Shown: positions 33,260 to 43,938, counted from the first letter of the stretch. The stretch: 64,000 nt of DNA from Burkholderia latens (GCF_902499045.1 NZ_CABVPL010000025.1:1-64000), one strand, 5' to 3'. Notes: generated by a model not told the origin, from the sequence alone. Made by a program: numbers and translations.

Positions 33260-34137
33260 CCAGCGCGGTTTCTCCGCTGTTCGAAGCCGTTCGCGCACAA
33301 TACGGCGACGCATTCGACGAAGCGATCGCACGCAACGTCGCCGACGCGATCGCCGAAGACGTCGGCACCGGCGACCAGACCGGGCGCCTCGTGCCGGCCG
33401 GCGAGCGGCGCCGTGCGCGCATCATCGTGCGCGAGGAAGCGGTGCTGTGCGGCGTGCCGTGGTTCGAAGCCGTGATTGCGCGGATCGATCCGTCGATCGT
33501 CGTGCAATGGCGCTATCGGGAAGGCGACCGGATGACGGCGAACTCGACCGTCTGCGAGCTCGAAGGGCCGGCGCGTGCATTGTTGACGGCCGAGCGCAAC
33601 GGGCTGAATTTCCTGCAGCTGCTGTCCGGCGTCGCGAGCGCGACGCGCCGTTACGTTGACCGCGTCGAAGGCACGCGCGCGAAGATTCTCGATACGCGCA
33701 AGACGCTGCCGGGGCTGCGGCTCGCGCAGAAGTACGCGGTGCGCGTCGGCGGCGGCGAGAATCAGCGTCTCGCGCTGTACGACGGCATCCTGATCAAGGA
33801 AAACCACATCGCGGCAGCAGGCGGCGTCGGGGAAGCGCTCGATGCCGCATTCGCGCTCGAAGCGGGCGTGCCCGTACAGATCGAAGTCGAGACGCTCGCG
33901 CAGCTCGACACGGCGCTCGAACATGGCGCGCAGTCGGTGCTGCTCGACAACTTCACGCTGGACATGATGCGCGAAGCGGTGCGCATCGCGGCCGGCAAGG
34001 CCGTGCTCGAAGTGTCGGGCGGTGTCAATTTCGATACGGTGCGCACGTTCGCGGAGACGGGCGTCGACCGGATTTCCGTCGGCGCACTGACGAAGGACGT
34101 GCGCGCAACCGACTATTCGATGCGGATCGTCGACTGA
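33256..34137 (+). CDS. nadC: Nicotinate-nucleotide pyrophosphorylase (quinolinate phosphoribosyltransferase)
   Basis: Converts quinolinate and PRPP to nicotinate mononucleotide. 293 residues. Family blocks: [51 protein letters not shown] and VEVETL..., then [27 protein letters not shown] at the C-terminal barrel end. ATG 33256 is inside the nadA stop; the long frame extending upstream into nadA is not real. Followed by a terminator shared with nadB. Confidence 0.97.
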   Translation: MTSAVSPLFEAVRAQYGDAFDEAIARNVADAIAEDVGTGDQTGRLVPAGERRRARIIVREEAVLCGVPWFEAVIARIDPSIVVQWRYREGDRMTANSTVCELEGPARALLTAERNGLNFLQLLSGVASATRRYVDRVEGTRAKILDTRKTLPGLRLAQKYAVRVGGGENQRLALYDGILIKENHIAAAGGVGEALDAAFALEAGVPVQIEVETLAQLDTALEHGAQSVLLDNFTLDMMREAVRIAAGKAVLEVSGGVNFDTVRTFAETGVDRISVGALTKDVRATDYSMRIVD

Positions 34138-34164
34138 TCGTCCGCCGTATCGCGTATCGTCCGA

Positions 34165-34204
34165 CGAAAAAAGCCGCTGGCGTGCAAACGCCAGCGGCTT
34201 TTTT
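34165..34204. terminator. Bidirectional terminator between nadC and nadB
   Basis: Stem AAAAAAGCCGCTGGCG/CGCCAGCGGCTTTTTT, loop TGCAAA-type, with T runs on both strands. Confidence 0.92.
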
Positions 34205-34244
34205 CATGCGACGGCGGCGGGCGGCGCCGCGAACGGCAGGCCGA

Positions 34245-35831
34245 TCAGCGGCGCGAGCGCGGCGTGAGCACGCTCGGCAGCGCCTTCGGGAGCGTGTGCG
34301 GCCAGTCGCGGCTGTAGTGCAGCCCGCGGCTTTCGCGGCGCGAGTACGCGCTCTTCACGATCAGCGTCGCGACGTCGACGAGATTGCGCAGTTCCAGCAG
34401 GTCGCGCGTCACGCGGAAGTTCGCGTAGTACTCGTGGATCTCGTCGCGCAACAGCGACAGCCGGTGCTTCGCGCGTTCGAGACGCTTGTCGGTGCGCACG
34501 ATGCCGACGTAGTTCCACATCAGCCGGCGCAGCTCGTCCCAGTTGTGCGCGACGACGACTTCCTCGTCCGCATCCGACACGCGGCTTTCATCCCATGCAG
34601 GCAGCGCCGCCGGCGTTTCGGCGTCGAAGCCGGCCGCCTCGATCGCCTCGGCAGCCGCGCGGCCAATCACCAGACACTCGAGCAGCGAATTGCTCGCGAG
34701 CCGGTTCGCGCCATGCAGCCCGGTGTACGACGTTTCGCCGACCGCATACAGGCCCGCGAGGTCGGTGCGCCCGGCGAGATCGGTGACGACGCCGCCGCAC
34801 GTGTAATGCGCGGCCGGCACGACCGGAATCGGCTGCTTCGCGATGTCGATGCCGAATTCGAGGCAGCGCGCGTGGATCGTCGGGAAGTGTTCGCGCAGGA
34901 ACGCTTCCGGCTGATGGCTGATGTCGAGATACACGCAGTCGATCCCGCGCTTCTTGATCTCGAAGTCGATCGCGCGTGCGACGATGTCACGCGGCGCCAG
35001 TTCCGCGCGCGGGTCGTGCGCGGGCATGAAGCGCGTGCCGTCCGGCAGCTTCAGCAAACCGCCTTCGCCGCGCACGGCCTCCGAAATCAGGAACGATTTC
35101 GCATACGGATGGAACAGGCAGGTCGGGTGGAACTGGATGAATTCCATGTTCGACACACGGCAGCCCGCGCGCCACGCCATCGCGATGCCGTCGCCGGTCG
35201 CGGTGTCGGGGTTCGTCGTGTACAGGTACACCTTGCCGGCGCCGCCGGTCGCGAGCACCGTGTGCGGCGCCTCGATCGTGATCGTGCGATCGTTGTCGAC
35301 GTCGAGCGCATACAGTCCGTGACAGCGGCGTCCGGGCAGCCCGAGCCGGTCCGACGTGATCAGGTCGATCGCATGGTGATTCTCGAAGAACGTGATGTTC
35401 GGATGCTGGCGCGCGCGATCGGACAGCGTCGCGAGCACGGCGTGGCCGGTCGCATCGGCCGCATGGATGATCCGGCGGTGGCTGTGGCCGCCTTCGCGCG
35501 TCAGATGGAAGCCGAGTTCGGCGGCATCGTCCTTCGTGAACGGCACGCCTTGCGAGATCAGCCATTCGATTGCTTCGCGGCCGTGTTCGACGATGTAGCG
35601 CGTCGCGCCTTCGTCGCACAGGCCGCCGCCGGCGACCAGCGTGTCGTCGACGTGGTTCTCGATGCTGTCCGCCGAGTCGAGGACGGCCGCGATGCCGCCC
35701 TGCGCGTTATCGCTCGCTCCCTCCATCATCGTACGTTTCGCGATCAGCGCGACACGTCGCGTGCTGGCCAGGTTGAGTGCGACCGACAGCCCTGCGAGGC
35801 CGCTGCCGACGATCGCCACGTCGAATTTCAT
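34245..35831 (-). CDS. nadB: L-aspartate oxidase
   Basis: FAD enzyme that oxidises L-aspartate to iminoaspartate, the first step of de novo NAD synthesis. 528 residues. The dinucleotide-binding motif [15 protein letters not shown] is at 5-19. Other succinate-dehydrogenase-family blocks are [45 protein letters not shown] and [30 protein letters not shown] lies 7 nt from the ATG. It converges with nadAC, so the pathway's three genes sit together but in two units. Confidence 0.97.
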   Translation of the reverse strand: MKFDVAIVGSGLAGLSVALNLASTRRVALIAKRTMMEGASDNAQGGIAAVLDSADSIENHVDDTLVAGGGLCDEGATRYIVEHGREAIEWLISQGVPFTKDDAAELGFHLTREGGHSHRRIIHAADATGHAVLATLSDRARQHPNITFFENHHAIDLITSDRLGLPGRRCHGLYALDVDNDRTITIEAPHTVLATGGAGKVYLYTTNPDTATGDGIAMAWRAGCRVSNMEFIQFHPTCLFHPYAKSFLISEAVRGEGGLLKLPDGTRFMPAHDPRAELAPRDIVARAIDFEIKKRGIDCVYLDISHQPEAFLREHFPTIHARCLEFGIDIAKQPIPVVPAAHYTCGGVVTDLAGRTDLAGLYAVGETSYTGLHGANRLASNSLLECLVIGRAAAEAIEAAGFDAETPAALPAWDESRVSDADEEVVVAHNWDELRRLMWNYVGIVRTDKRLERAKHRLSLLRDEIHEYYANFRVTRDLLELRNLVDVATLIVKSAYSRRESRGLHYSRDWPHTLPKALPSVLTPRSRR

Positions 35832-35931
35832 GCTGCATCTCCATCGTTACGCTTTTTGATTTCGCGTTCCGTCGGCTGTCGCCGCGGAAAGGGGAGAGCA
35901 TACCGCGTCGGGGGCGCGCGCGTGCGCGCAA

Positions 35932-35961
35932 AACAAAAAGCCCCGCATGTGCGGGGCTTTT
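35932..35961 (-). terminator. Terminator of rpmB-rpmG
   Basis: Stem AAAGCCCCGC/GCGGGGCTTT with an ATGT loop, T run on the minus strand. Confidence 0.9.
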
Positions 35962-35992
35962 CGGTCGCCGTCAGGCTCGCAGAAACCGGAGA

Positions 35993-36160
35993 TTACTTGA
36001 TCTTGGTTTCTTTGTATTCGACATGCTTGCGGACGACGGGATCGAACTTCTTGATCGCCATCTTTTCCGGCATGTTGCGCTTGTTCTTCGTGGTCGTGTA
36101 GAAGTGACCCGTACCAGCAGTCGACTCGAGCTTGATCTTGTCGCGTGCGCCTTTTGCCAT
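35993..36160 (-). CDS. rpmG: Ribosomal protein L33
   Basis: A 55-residue protein translated from minus-strand ATG 36160: [20 protein letters not shown] at the start, then [19 protein letters not shown] and a C-terminal EYKETKIK. This is the classic L33 pattern; it lacks the CxxC pairs of zinc-binding versions. It follows rpmB after 17 nt, the conserved rpmB-rpmG pair. Confidence 0.97.
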   Translation of the reverse strand: MAKGARDKIKLESTAGTGHFYTTTKNKRNMPEKMAIKKFDPVVRKHVEYKETKIK

Positions 36161-36177
36161 GATTGTGCTCCTTGGGC

Positions 36178-36411
36178 TTAGGCTTCGCCGCGTGCGCGCA
36201 GGTCAGCGAGCACGGAATCGATGCCGTTCTTGTCGATCAGGCGCAGGCCGGCGTTCGAGACGCGCAGACGCACCCAGCGGTTTTCGCTCTCCACCCAGAA
36301 CCGGCGGTTTTGCAGGTTCGGCAGGAAGCGGCGCTTCGTCTTGTTGTTGGCGTGGGAAACGTTGTTGCCGCTCATCGGCGCTTTCCCAGTTACTTGGCAT
36401 ACGCGTGCCAT
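36178..36411 (-). CDS. rpmB: Ribosomal protein L28
   Basis: A 77-residue large-subunit protein, [20 protein letters not shown] then [16 protein letters not shown], typical of L28. AGGAG lies 7 nt upstream of the ATG. First gene of the rpmB-rpmG pair. Confidence 0.98.
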
Positions 36412-36645
36412 GAGAGCACTCCTAATACGCTAAATTCGGGGTTCGATCGCCGATGAAGGTTCCATCGTACCGCCACGTGATCCATGGCTGCACTCAGAAC
36501 GCCGAAGCCTATACAGACAAGGCCCTTCGATGGCTAGAACTGGTTGGAAAAAAGACAGACGACGATTCTAGCAGAAAAAGCTCAGGAAAATCAAACCCAA
36601 TTTCGCTTCGTCGTTGCGGCGCCCTTTGAGGCGCCGGGCCACAGT

Positions 36646-37419
36646 CTACAGCCACCCGGCGCGCGCGAACGAAAATGTATCGGCGGTACCGACGACGACG
36701 TGATCGAGCAGCTTCGCGTCGACGAGCGTGAGCGCCTCGCGCAGCACGCGCGTGAGCCGGCGGTCTTCCGCGCTCGGCTGCACGGCGCCCGACGGATGGT
36801 TGTGCGCGATGATCAGCGACGCGGCATTGAGCATCAGCGCCCGCCGCACGATCTCGCGCGGATACACGGCCATCCGCGTGAGCGAGCCGCGCGCGCTTTC
36901 CTCCACGTCGATCAGACCGTGGCGCGCGTCCAGGTACAGCGTGACGAACACTTCGTACGGACGCGTGCCGATCCGCAGCCGCAGATAGTCCTCCACCGCG
37001 CCCGGCGAATCGATCTGCATCCGTTCGCGCGCCTTCTCGACCAGCGCGCGCCGCACGATCTCGGTGACGGCGATCAGCACCGCCGAGCGCGCGGCGCCGA
37101 TGCCGGGGTGCGTCGCGAAGACGCCGGGCTCCGCATCGAGCATGTCGCGCAGCGAGTCGCCGAAGCGTGCAAGCAGCGCGCGGGCGCTCGCGAACACGTC
37201 GCGGCCGCCGCCGCCGGTGCCGAGCAGCAGCGCGACGAGCTCGGCGTCGGTCAGTGCGGCCGGCCCGCGTTCCAGCAGCCGTTCGCGCGGCAGATGCGAA
37301 TTCCAGTTCCGCGGGCGCCGCTTGTGCGGCCACGCGGCGCCGGCCCGGCGTGCGGGAGCGGCCGCGGTGTCGGCAACGTCGCGACATTCGGCCGCCGGTG
37401 CGGTGCAGATTGACAGCAT
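36646..37419 (-). CDS. radC: RadC family JAB/MPN-domain protein
   Basis: 257 residues. The C-terminal JAMM metal-binding motif is intact: His206-x-His208 (HNHPSG) and Asp219, spaced as in JAB1 enzymes, with Ser216 between. A helix-hairpin-helix-like part ([14 protein letters not shown]) precedes it. The family name comes from an old DNA-repair assignment; the real activity is not settled. The first 40 residues are Ala/Arg-rich and variable. GGAG lies 9 nt upstream of ATG 37419. It is next to rpmB, a conserved arrangement, and divergent from fkpB. Confidence 0.92.
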   Translation of the reverse strand: MLSICTAPAAECRDVADTAAAPARRAGAAWPHKRRPRNWNSHLPRERLLERGPAALTDAELVALLLGTGGGGRDVFASARALLARFGDSLRDMLDAEPGVFATHPGIGAARSAVLIAVTEIVRRALVEKARERMQIDSPGAVEDYLRLRIGTRPYEVFVTLYLDARHGLIDVEESARGSLTRMAVYPREIVRRALMLNAASLIIAHNHPSGAVQPSAEDRRLTRVLREALTLVDAKLLDHVVVGTADTFSFARAGWL

Positions 37420-37553
37420 GATCGAAACTCCATTGGCGGCGCGCCTGCGCGCGACGTCGTCGCACTTTCAGCCTTGCGCGCTCAGGTGACTTACAATATT
37501 GGCTTTGCGCCGGGCCTTTCGGCTCCTCGGGCGCCGACGAACACGAGTCATTC

Positions 37554-38009
37554 ATGAGCATCATCGATCTATCCGAAGTGAAGCCCGGTTCCCATGTGAC
37601 GCTGCATTACCGGCTTGCACTGGCCGACGGCGCCGACATCGTCAACACCTTCTCCGACAAGCCCGCCACGCTGCTGCTCGGCGCCGGGCAGCTGGCGCCG
37701 TCGCTGGAACAGATTCTGCTCGGGCTGCGGGTCGGCGACCATTCGACTTTTCAGCTAACGCCCGAACAGGGGTTCGGTCCCCGGAATCCCGACATGCTCC
37801 AGCGCGTGACGCTGTCGACGTTGCGCGAGAACGGGATGGTCGGCGACGACTTTACGCCCGGCGAGCTGATCGAGTTCAACGCGCCGGACGGCGGCCGCTA
37901 TGCAGGCGTGCTGAAGGAAGTCGGCGAAACCTCGGCGCTGTTCGACTTCAATCATCCGCTCGCGGGCCAAGCGCTCACGTTCGAAGTGAAAATCATCGGA
38001 ATCCTGTAA
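37554..38009 (+). CDS. fkpB: FKBP-type peptidyl-prolyl isomerase (SlpA-like)
   Basis: A 151-residue FKBP domain with the insert-in-flap layout of Slp[20 protein letters not shown] at the start, [18 protein letters not shown], then the flap part with [15 protein letters not shown] and [18 protein letters not shown] at the end. Cytoplasmic folding helper. It stands 2 nt before ispH, the usual pairing. Confidence 0.94.
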   Translation: MSIIDLSEVKPGSHVTLHYRLALADGADIVNTFSDKPATLLLGAGQLAPSLEQILLGLRVGDHSTFQLTPEQGFGPRNPDMLQRVTLSTLRENGMVGDDFTPGELIEFNAPDGGRYAGVLKEVGETSALFDFNHPLAGQALTFEVKIIGIL

Positions 38010-38011
38010 TC

Positions 38012-38992
38012 ATGAGCACCACCGATACGCTGTCCGGACAGACCGTCGCCGCCGATGCCGAAATCCTGCTGGCCCAGCCGCGCGGCTTCTGCGCGGGCGT
38101 CGATCGCGCGATCGAGATCGTCGAGCGCGCAATCGCGATGCACGGCGCGCCGATCTACGTCCGTCACGAGATCGTCCACAACAAGTACGTGGTCGAGGAT
38201 CTGAAGAAGAAGGGCGCGATCTTCGTCGAAGAACTCGAGGAAGTGCCGGCCGGCAATACCGTGATCTTCAGCGCGCACGGCGTGTCGAAGGCCGTGCGCG
38301 ACGAGGCCGACGTGCGCGGGCTGCGCATTTACGACGCGACCTGCCCGCTCGTCACGAAGGTGCACGTCGAAGTGGCGAAGATGCGCCAGGACGGCGTCGA
38401 CATCGTGATGATCGGCCACAAGGGCCACCCGGAAGTCGAAGGCACGATGGGCCAGGTCGAGCGCGGCATGCATCTCGTCGAAAGCGTCGAGGACGTGCAG
38501 AAGCTCGAGCTCGCCGATCCGGAGCGCATCGCGCTCGTCACGCAGACGACGCTGTCCGTCGACGACGCGGCCGAGATCATCGGCGCGCTGAAGGCGAAAT
38601 ACCCGAAGATCCGCGAGCCGAAGAAGCAGGACATCTGCTACGCGACGCAGAACCGCCAGGACGCGGTGAAGTTCATGGCGCCGCAGTGCGACGTCGTGAT
38701 CGTCGTCGGCAGCCCGAACAGCTCGAATTCGAGCCGGCTGCGCGAAGTGGCGGAGAAGCGCGGCGTGGCCGCGTACATGGTCGACGCGCCCGATCAGATC
38801 GATCCGGCATGGGTTGCCGGCAAGCGCCGTATCGGCGTGACGGCCGGCGCATCGGCGCCGGAAGTGCTCGCCCAGGCCGTGATCGCGCGGCTGCGCGAGC
38901 TCGGCGTGCGCAACGTCCGCGCGCTCGACGGCATCGAGGAAAACGTGTCGTTTCCGCTGCCGCGCGGGCTGAACCTGCCGCCCGCGGCCTGA
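38012..38992 (+). CDS. ispH: 4-hydroxy-3-methylbut-2-enyl diphosphate reductase
   Basis: Last step of the MEP isoprenoid pathway, producing IPP and DMAPP. 326 residues. The three cluster-binding cysteines are Cys27 (RGFCAGV), Cys111 (ATCPLV) and Cys209 (ICYATQ). [13 protein letters not shown] and the TTLSVDD block are typical. Start ATG 38012 follows the fkpB stop by 2 nt; a longer same-frame ORF runs back through fkpB and is not real. Confidence 0.97.
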   Translation: MSTTDTLSGQTVAADAEILLAQPRGFCAGVDRAIEIVERAIAMHGAPIYVRHEIVHNKYVVEDLKKKGAIFVEELEEVPAGNTVIFSAHGVSKAVRDEADVRGLRIYDATCPLVTKVHVEVAKMRQDGVDIVMIGHKGHPEVEGTMGQVERGMHLVESVEDVQKLELADPERIALVTQTTLSVDDAAEIIGALKAKYPKIREPKKQDICYATQNRQDAVKFMAPQCDVVIVVGSPNSSNSSRLREVAEKRGVAAYMVDAPDQIDPAWVAGKRRIGVTAGASAPEVLAQAVIARLRELGVRNVRALDGIEENVSFPLPRGLNLPPAA

Positions 38993-39020
38993 TCGCCGCG
39001 TCGCACCCGCGGTACCCCCG

Positions 39021-39050
39021 AAGCGCGCCTGCCGGCGCGCTTTTTTTTTG
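39021..39050 (+). terminator. Terminator of fkpB-ispH
   Basis: Stem AGCGCGCC/GGCGCGCT with a TGCC loop, then nine Ts. Confidence 0.92.
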
Positions 39051-39186
39051 CGCTGCGAAAATACGGGCGCAACCATTGTTCGGATTAATGTTGCAACCCG
39101 GTTGCTATATCCGCGCCCAGCCGTTTCTCAAAATTGGTTGCAATGCAGGAAAACCCCATCGAATCAGGATTATTGGCGGCCTGTAA

Positions 39187-40071
39187 ATGGAGTTACAATG
39201 CGCCCGTTTTCAGGCCGGAATGGCTTTGAAATCGGGTTCTGGCAAGGCGCGGGAGACCTATTCGATGCATGTGAAGTTGGCTTACGCCAGGTACGTCGCC
39301 GCACCGGTTGCAATGTTGGCCGGTGACGGGAAAACGAGCGACGACACGGCGGGCAGGGAGGCTGCGGCGCACGCGGTACCGGTTGCCAGCGACATGCGCG
39401 CTGCCGGAGCCGGGCGTGCGGCGCCGTCGGCGTGCCGCATTGCGCAATCGGACAGTGACAACGACAACGGGGCACGTTTGACGATCGACGCATTCAACGC
39501 GCAGGGCTCGAAGATCGGCATGCATTCGACACGGCACGCGGCGCGGGCCGGCGGTGTGGCGATCGACCGCGCGACGGGCACACTGGTTGCCCGACAACGA
39601 GCCGCTGGACGTCCGGCGGCGGCAGCGCGCGTCGAGCGACGGGCGCTCGGGTTTCGGGGCAACGCAGGCAACGTGCAGATGTCACCGATCCCTTCTCATT
39701 TCGATTCGACGAAACGGCATGTCGCCGCGGCTTGCCACAGCGCGGCAGGCGGTCTGCTTCGTTTCACGAATTCCGATGCAGTCCTGACGACGGTCGGGCG
39801 CCACCTTCGCGTTGCCCGTTCAGGCGCGGCGCGGGCGGCGGCGAACGGCATCGGAGCGCAAACCCTTGGCGGCAACGGCATGTGCGCCGTCAAGGTGGTC
39901 GAGCCCGCGGGCGACGCGGTGCAAAACCTGATCTGCCCGGTGGCGCGGTTCGCCGCGGCCCGGACGGAAAAAGGCTCGGAAGCCGGGAAACCGGACGCCG
40001 GCCGTTTCGGCACGCTGCCCTACGACTTCAAGGAGGCCAAGACCACCGTCCTCGATGTCGTGACGATTTAG
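39187..40071 (+). pseudogene. livK: Decayed livK: branched-chain amino-acid binding protein remnant
   Basis: The frame is open for 294 codons, but the protein looks like a worn-down, internally deleted binding protein; intact members have about 370-380 residues. Recognisable pieces in the right order are DNDNGARLTIDAFNAQG (91-107), NVQMSPIPSHFDSTKRH (162-178, compare the usual xISPSATNPxYTxxG), TLGGNGMCAVKVVEPAGDAV (227-245) with QNLIC following, and the C-terminal end YDFKEAKTTVLDVVTI (279-294). RFGT at 273-276 is joined almost directly to the YDFK end, so the segment that normally lies between is missing. There is no clean signal peptide. It sits directly before livH, where livK belongs. 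I infer a pseudogene; a divergent functional protein is less likely. Confidence 0.72.
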
Positions 40072-40087
40072 CGACGGGACTCATGAT

Positions 40088-40116
40088 GGCACCGGAACAG
40101 TGCGGTGCCGTTTTTG
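40088..40116 (+). terminator. Terminator after the livK remnant
   Basis: Stem GGCACCG/CGGTGCC, loop GAACAGTG-type, then TTTTTG. It would separate livK from livH expression or allow partial read-through. Confidence 0.8.
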
Positions 40117-40282
40117 TATCCGCTCCGGCGGCAGGTCCGGCCGTACAGGCCGGGCGACGCGCGCCGGGACGATCCACCCTTACCGGTATCGACTAGTACC
40201 CGCAGTGTCGCCGAGAAGGCGCGATTCCTCGCTTACCCGCGGGGCGCAACGTCCTCCGGCAGCACGGGCCAAGGAGCTTTAA

Positions 40283-41233
40283 ATGGATATTTTCATCCAG
40301 CAGATCCTCAACGGGCTGGTGCTCGGCAGTGTGTACGCCATCATCGCGTTGGGTTACACGATGGTGTACGGCATTCTCGGCATCATCAACTTCGCGCACG
40401 GCGACGTGCTGATGATCGGCGCGATGGTCGCCCTGTCGGCGATCACCGTGCTGCAGAACCACTTTCCGCAACTCGGCAACGTCGCGACGCTGACGATCGG
40501 TCTCGGCATCGCCGCGGTCGTCTGCGCGTTCGTCGGCTTCACGATCGAACGCGTCGCGTACCGGCCGCTGCGCCGCGCGCCGCGTCTCGCGCCGCTGATC
40601 ACCGCGATCGGCGTGTCGATCCTGCTGCAGACGGCCGCGATGATCATCTGGTCGCGCAACCCGCTGCCGTTCCCGCAATTGCTGCCGACCGATCCGATCA
40701 ACGTGATCAAGGCGACCGACACGACGCCCGGCGCCGTGATCTCGGTTACTGAAATCGTGATCATCGCGGTCGCGTTCATCGTGATGGGCGGCCTGCTGCT
40801 GCTCGTGCACAAGACCAAGCTCGGCCGCGCGATGCGCGCGATCGCCGAAAGCCCGAACACGGCGAGCCTGATGGGCGTGAACCCGAACTTCGTGATCTCC
40901 GCGACGTTCATGATCGGCTCCGCGCTCGCCGCGCTGGCCGGCGTGATGATCGCGTCCGAATACGGCAACGTGCACTTCTACATGGGCTTCATCCCCGGCA
41001 TGAAGGCGTTCACGGCCGCGGTGCTCGGCGGGATCGGCAACCTCGGCGGCGCGATGGTCGGCGGCGTGCTGCTGGGCCTGATCGAGCAGCTCGGCGCGGG
41101 CTACATCGGCAACCTCACGGGTGGCGTATTCGGCAGTAACTACCAGGACGTGTTCGCATTCATCGTGCTGATCATCGTGCTGGTGTTCCGTCCGTCGGGC
41201 CTGCTGGGCGAACGTGTCGCGGACCGCGCGTAA
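40283..41233 (+). CDS. livH: Branched-chain amino-acid ABC transporter permease LivH
   Basis: 316 residues, about eight membrane segments. First of two permeases of a HAAT-type importer. Family motifs: GSVYAIIALGYTMVYGILGIINFAHGD near the start, and the EAA-like loop FTAAVLGGIGNLGGAMVGGVLLG. AAGGAG lies 7 nt before ATG 40283. It heads livH-livM-livG-livF. Confidence 0.96.
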   Translation: MDIFIQQILNGLVLGSVYAIIALGYTMVYGILGIINFAHGDVLMIGAMVALSAITVLQNHFPQLGNVATLTIGLGIAAVVCAFVGFTIERVAYRPLRRAPRLAPLITAIGVSILLQTAAMIIWSRNPLPFPQLLPTDPINVIKATDTTPGAVISVTEIVIIAVAFIVMGGLLLLVHKTKLGRAMRAIAESPNTASLMGVNPNFVISATFMIGSALAALAGVMIASEYGNVHFYMGFIPGMKAFTAAVLGGIGNLGGAMVGGVLLGLIEQLGAGYIGNLTGGVFGSNYQDVFAFIVLIIVLVFRPSGLLGERVADRA

Positions 41234-41252
41234 CGGAAGGGGAGCAAACAAC

Positions 41253-42422
41253 ATGACATCCATTCAACCGATCGAATCGTCGACGTCGCTCGTCGAAGAG
41301 CGCAACACCGCCAAGACCGTCATCATCGGCATCCTGACCGCAGCCTTCGTGATCGCCGCGCCGATCATCATCGGCTCGGCCGGCGGCAATTACTGGGTTC
41401 GCGTGCTCGACTTCGCGATGCTGTACGTGATGCTCGCGCTGGGGCTGAACGTCGTGGTCGGCTTCGCCGGCCTGCTCGACCTCGGCTACATCGCGTTCTA
41501 CGCCGTGGGTGCGTACACGGCGGCGCTCTTGAGCTCGCCGCACCTGACGTCGCAGTTCGAGTGGATCGCGGCGCTCGCGCCGAACGGGCTGCACGTGCCG
41601 TTCCTGATCATCGTGCCGATCGCGATGGCGTTGGCGGCGACCTTCGGGATCCTGCTCGGCGCGCCGACGCTGCGCCTGCGCGGCGACTACCTGGCGATCG
41701 TCACGCTGGGCTTCGGTGAAATCGTCCGGATCTTCATGAACAACCTCGACCGCCCGGTGAACATCACCAACGGCCCGAAGGGGATCACGGGCATCGATCC
41801 GGTGCACGTCGGCGGCTTCAACCTGTCGCAGACGCACACGATCTTCGGCTTCCAGCTGCCGTCGGTCTACATGTACTACTACCTGTTCGTGCTGTGCGCG
41901 CTGCTGGTGATCTGGGTGTGTACGCGTCTGCAGCACTCGCGTATCGGCCGCGCATGGGCGGCAATCCGCGAAGACGAAATCGCCGCGAAGGCGATGGGCA
42001 TCAACACCCGCAACGTGAAGCTGCTCGCGTTCGCGATGGGCGCGTCGTTCGGCGGCCTGTCGGGCGCGATGTTCGGTGCGTTCCAGGGCTTCGTGTCGCC
42101 CGAGTCGTTCACGTTCTGGGAATCGATCGTCGTGCTGGCCTGCGTGGTGCTCGGCGGCATGGGCCACATTCCGGGCGTGATCCTCGGCGCGGTGCTGCTC
42201 GCGATCTTCCCGGAATTCCTGCGCTCGACGATGAGCCCGCTGCAGCACGCGCTGTTCGGTCACGACATCGTCGACACCGAAGTGATCCGTCAGGCGCTGT
42301 ACGGCCTCGCGATGGTCATCATCATGCTGTACCGCTCGGAAGGCCTGTGGCCCGCGCCGAAGCATGAGGACAAGATCGCGAAACTGGCGAAGCGCAACAG
42401 CAAGAAGCCGGTGCGCGCTTAA
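41253..42422 (+). CDS. livM: Branched-chain amino-acid ABC transporter permease LivM
   Basis: 389 residues, second permease. Typical blocks: GLNVVVGFAGLLDLGYIAFYAVGAY, TLRLRGDYLAIVTLGFGEI, and VVLGGMGHIPGVILGAVLL in the coupling loop region. The start ATG 41253 follows GGAAGGGGAGC; the longer frame overlaps livH and is not used. 19 nt after livH. Confidence 0.95.
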   Translation: MTSIQPIESSTSLVEERNTAKTVIIGILTAAFVIAAPIIIGSAGGNYWVRVLDFAMLYVMLALGLNVVVGFAGLLDLGYIAFYAVGAYTAALLSSPHLTSQFEWIAALAPNGLHVPFLIIVPIAMALAATFGILLGAPTLRLRGDYLAIVTLGFGEIVRIFMNNLDRPVNITNGPKGITGIDPVHVGGFNLSQTHTIFGFQLPSVYMYYYLFVLCALLVIWVCTRLQHSRIGRAWAAIREDEIAAKAMGINTRNVKLLAFAMGASFGGLSGAMFGAFQGFVSPESFTFWESIVVLACVVLGGMGHIPGVILGAVLLAIFPEFLRSTMSPLQHALFGHDIVDTEVIRQALYGLAMVIIMLYRSEGLWPAPKHEDKIAKLAKRNSKKPVRA

Positions 42423-42445
42423 CCAACGGACAAGGGGATAACCAC

Positions 42446-43222
42446 ATGAGCGACAAGCAAATCCGACTGTCCGTCACGGGCGTGAACAAGCGTTTCGGCG
42501 GGCTGCAGGCGCTGTCCGACGTCGGCCTGCAAATCAAGGAAGGCGAGATCTACGGGCTGATCGGCCCGAACGGCGCGGGCAAGACCACGTTCTTCAACGT
42601 GATCACCGGCCTCTACACGCCGGACTCCGGCGACTTCAAGCTGGACGGCCAGAACTACACGCCGACGGCCGTGCATCAGGTCGCGAAGGCCGGCATCGCG
42701 CGCACGTTCCAGAACATTCGCCTGTTCGGCGGGATGACGGCGCTCGAGAACGTGATGGTGGGCCGCCACGTGCGCACCAAGCACGGTCTGCTGGGCGCGG
42801 TGTTCCAGACGCCGGCCGAACGCCAGGAAGAGCGCGAGATCAAGGAGCGCGCGATCGAGCTGCTCGAATACGTCGGCGTGCTGCAGTACGCGGACTACAC
42901 GTCGCGCAACCTGTCGTACGGCCACCAGCGCCGTCTCGAGATCGCGCGCGCGCTCGCGACCGACCCGAAGCTGCTCGCGCTCGACGAGCCGGCGGCCGGG
43001 ATGAACGCGACCGAGAAGGTCGAACTCACGCGCCTGCTCGACAAGATCCGTTCGGACGGCCGCACGATTCTCCTGATCGAGCACGACGTGAAGCTCGTGA
43101 TGGGATTGTGCAACCGGATGACGGTGCTCGATTACGGCAAGGTGATCGCCGAGGGTCTGCCGCAGGACGTGCAGAAGGATCCGAAGGTGATTGAGGCATA
43201 TCTCGGCGCAGGGGTGCACTGA
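42446..43222 (+). CDS. livG: Branched-chain amino-acid ABC transporter ATPase LivG
   Basis: 258 residues. Walker A GPNGAGKTT, Q-loop region FQNIRLF, the ABC signature as LSYGHQRRLEIARAL (LSYGxQ), and Walker B LLALDEPAAGMN, the LivG-typical ending. Its stop overlaps the livF start by one base (TGATG). Confidence 0.96.
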   Translation: MSDKQIRLSVTGVNKRFGGLQALSDVGLQIKEGEIYGLIGPNGAGKTTFFNVITGLYTPDSGDFKLDGQNYTPTAVHQVAKAGIARTFQNIRLFGGMTALENVMVGRHVRTKHGLLGAVFQTPAERQEEREIKERAIELLEYVGVLQYADYTSRNLSYGHQRRLEIARALATDPKLLALDEPAAGMNATEKVELTRLLDKIRSDGRTILLIEHDVKLVMGLCNRMTVLDYGKVIAEGLPQDVQKDPKVIEAYLGAGVH

Positions 43223-43938
43223 TGGCAGCGGCAATGTTGAAAATCAAGGGCTTGCAGGTCAACTACGGCGGCATCCAGGCCGTCAAGGGCGTTGACATGG
43301 AAGTCCGTCAGGGCGAGCTGGTGACGCTGATCGGCGCGAACGGTGCAGGCAAGACCACGACGATGAAGGCGATCACGGGCCTGAAGCCGTACTCGGCCGG
43401 CGACATCGAATACGACGGCAAGTCGATCAAGGGCATCCCGCCGCACGAGCTGCTCAAGCGCGGCCTCGCGATGGTGCCGGAAGGGCGCGGGATCTTCGCG
43501 CGGATGTCGATCATCGAGAACATGCAGATGGGCGCGTACCTGCGCAACGACAACGAGCAGATCAAGAAGGACGTCGACCGCATGTTCGGCTTCTTCCCGC
43601 GCCTGAAGGAGCGGGCGACGCAGCTCGCGGGTACGCTGTCGGGCGGCGAGCAGCAGATGCTCGCGATGTCGCGCGCGATTCTGAGCAAGCCGAAGCTGTT
43701 GCTGCTCGACGAGCCGTCGATGGGGCTGTCGCCGATCATGGTCGAGAAGATCTTCGAAGTGGTGCGGGAAATCTCGAAGGAGGGCATCACGGTGCTGCTG
43801 GTCGAGCAGAACGCGCGCCTCGCGCTGCAGGCTGCGGACCGCGGCTATGTGATGGATTCGGGCACGGTCACGATGGAAGGCGACGCGAAGCAGATGCTCG
43901 ACGATCCGAAGGTGCGCGCCGCGTATCTGGGCGAATGA
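43222..43938 (+). CDS. livF: Branched-chain amino-acid ABC transporter ATPase LivF
   Basis: 238 residues. Walker A GANGAGKTT, signature LSGGEQQMLAMSRAI, Walker B LLLLDEPSMGLSP, H-loop region VEQNARLAL. Pairs with LivG on the cytoplasmic face. Last gene of the operon; a terminator follows. Confidence 0.96.
   Translation: MAAAMLKIKGLQVNYGGIQAVKGVDMEVRQGELVTLIGANGAGKTTTMKAITGLKPYSAGDIEYDGKSIKGIPPHELLKRGLAMVPEGRGIFARMSIIENMQMGAYLRNDNEQIKKDVDRMFGFFPRLKERATQLAGTLSGGEQQMLAMSRAILSKPKLLLLDEPSMGLSPIMVEKIFEVVREISKEGITVLLVEQNARLALQAADRGYVMDSGTVTMEGDAKQMLDDPKVRAAYLGE

Noticed and set aside
32743-34137. 464-codon version of nadC starting inside nadA
   Set aside because: The conserved NadC protein starts at ATG 33256, which overlaps the nadA stop; the extension is out-of-frame nadA sequence.
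37499-38992. 497-codon version of ispH
   Set aside because: The first 171 codons are fkpB read out of frame; the conserved protein starts at 38012.
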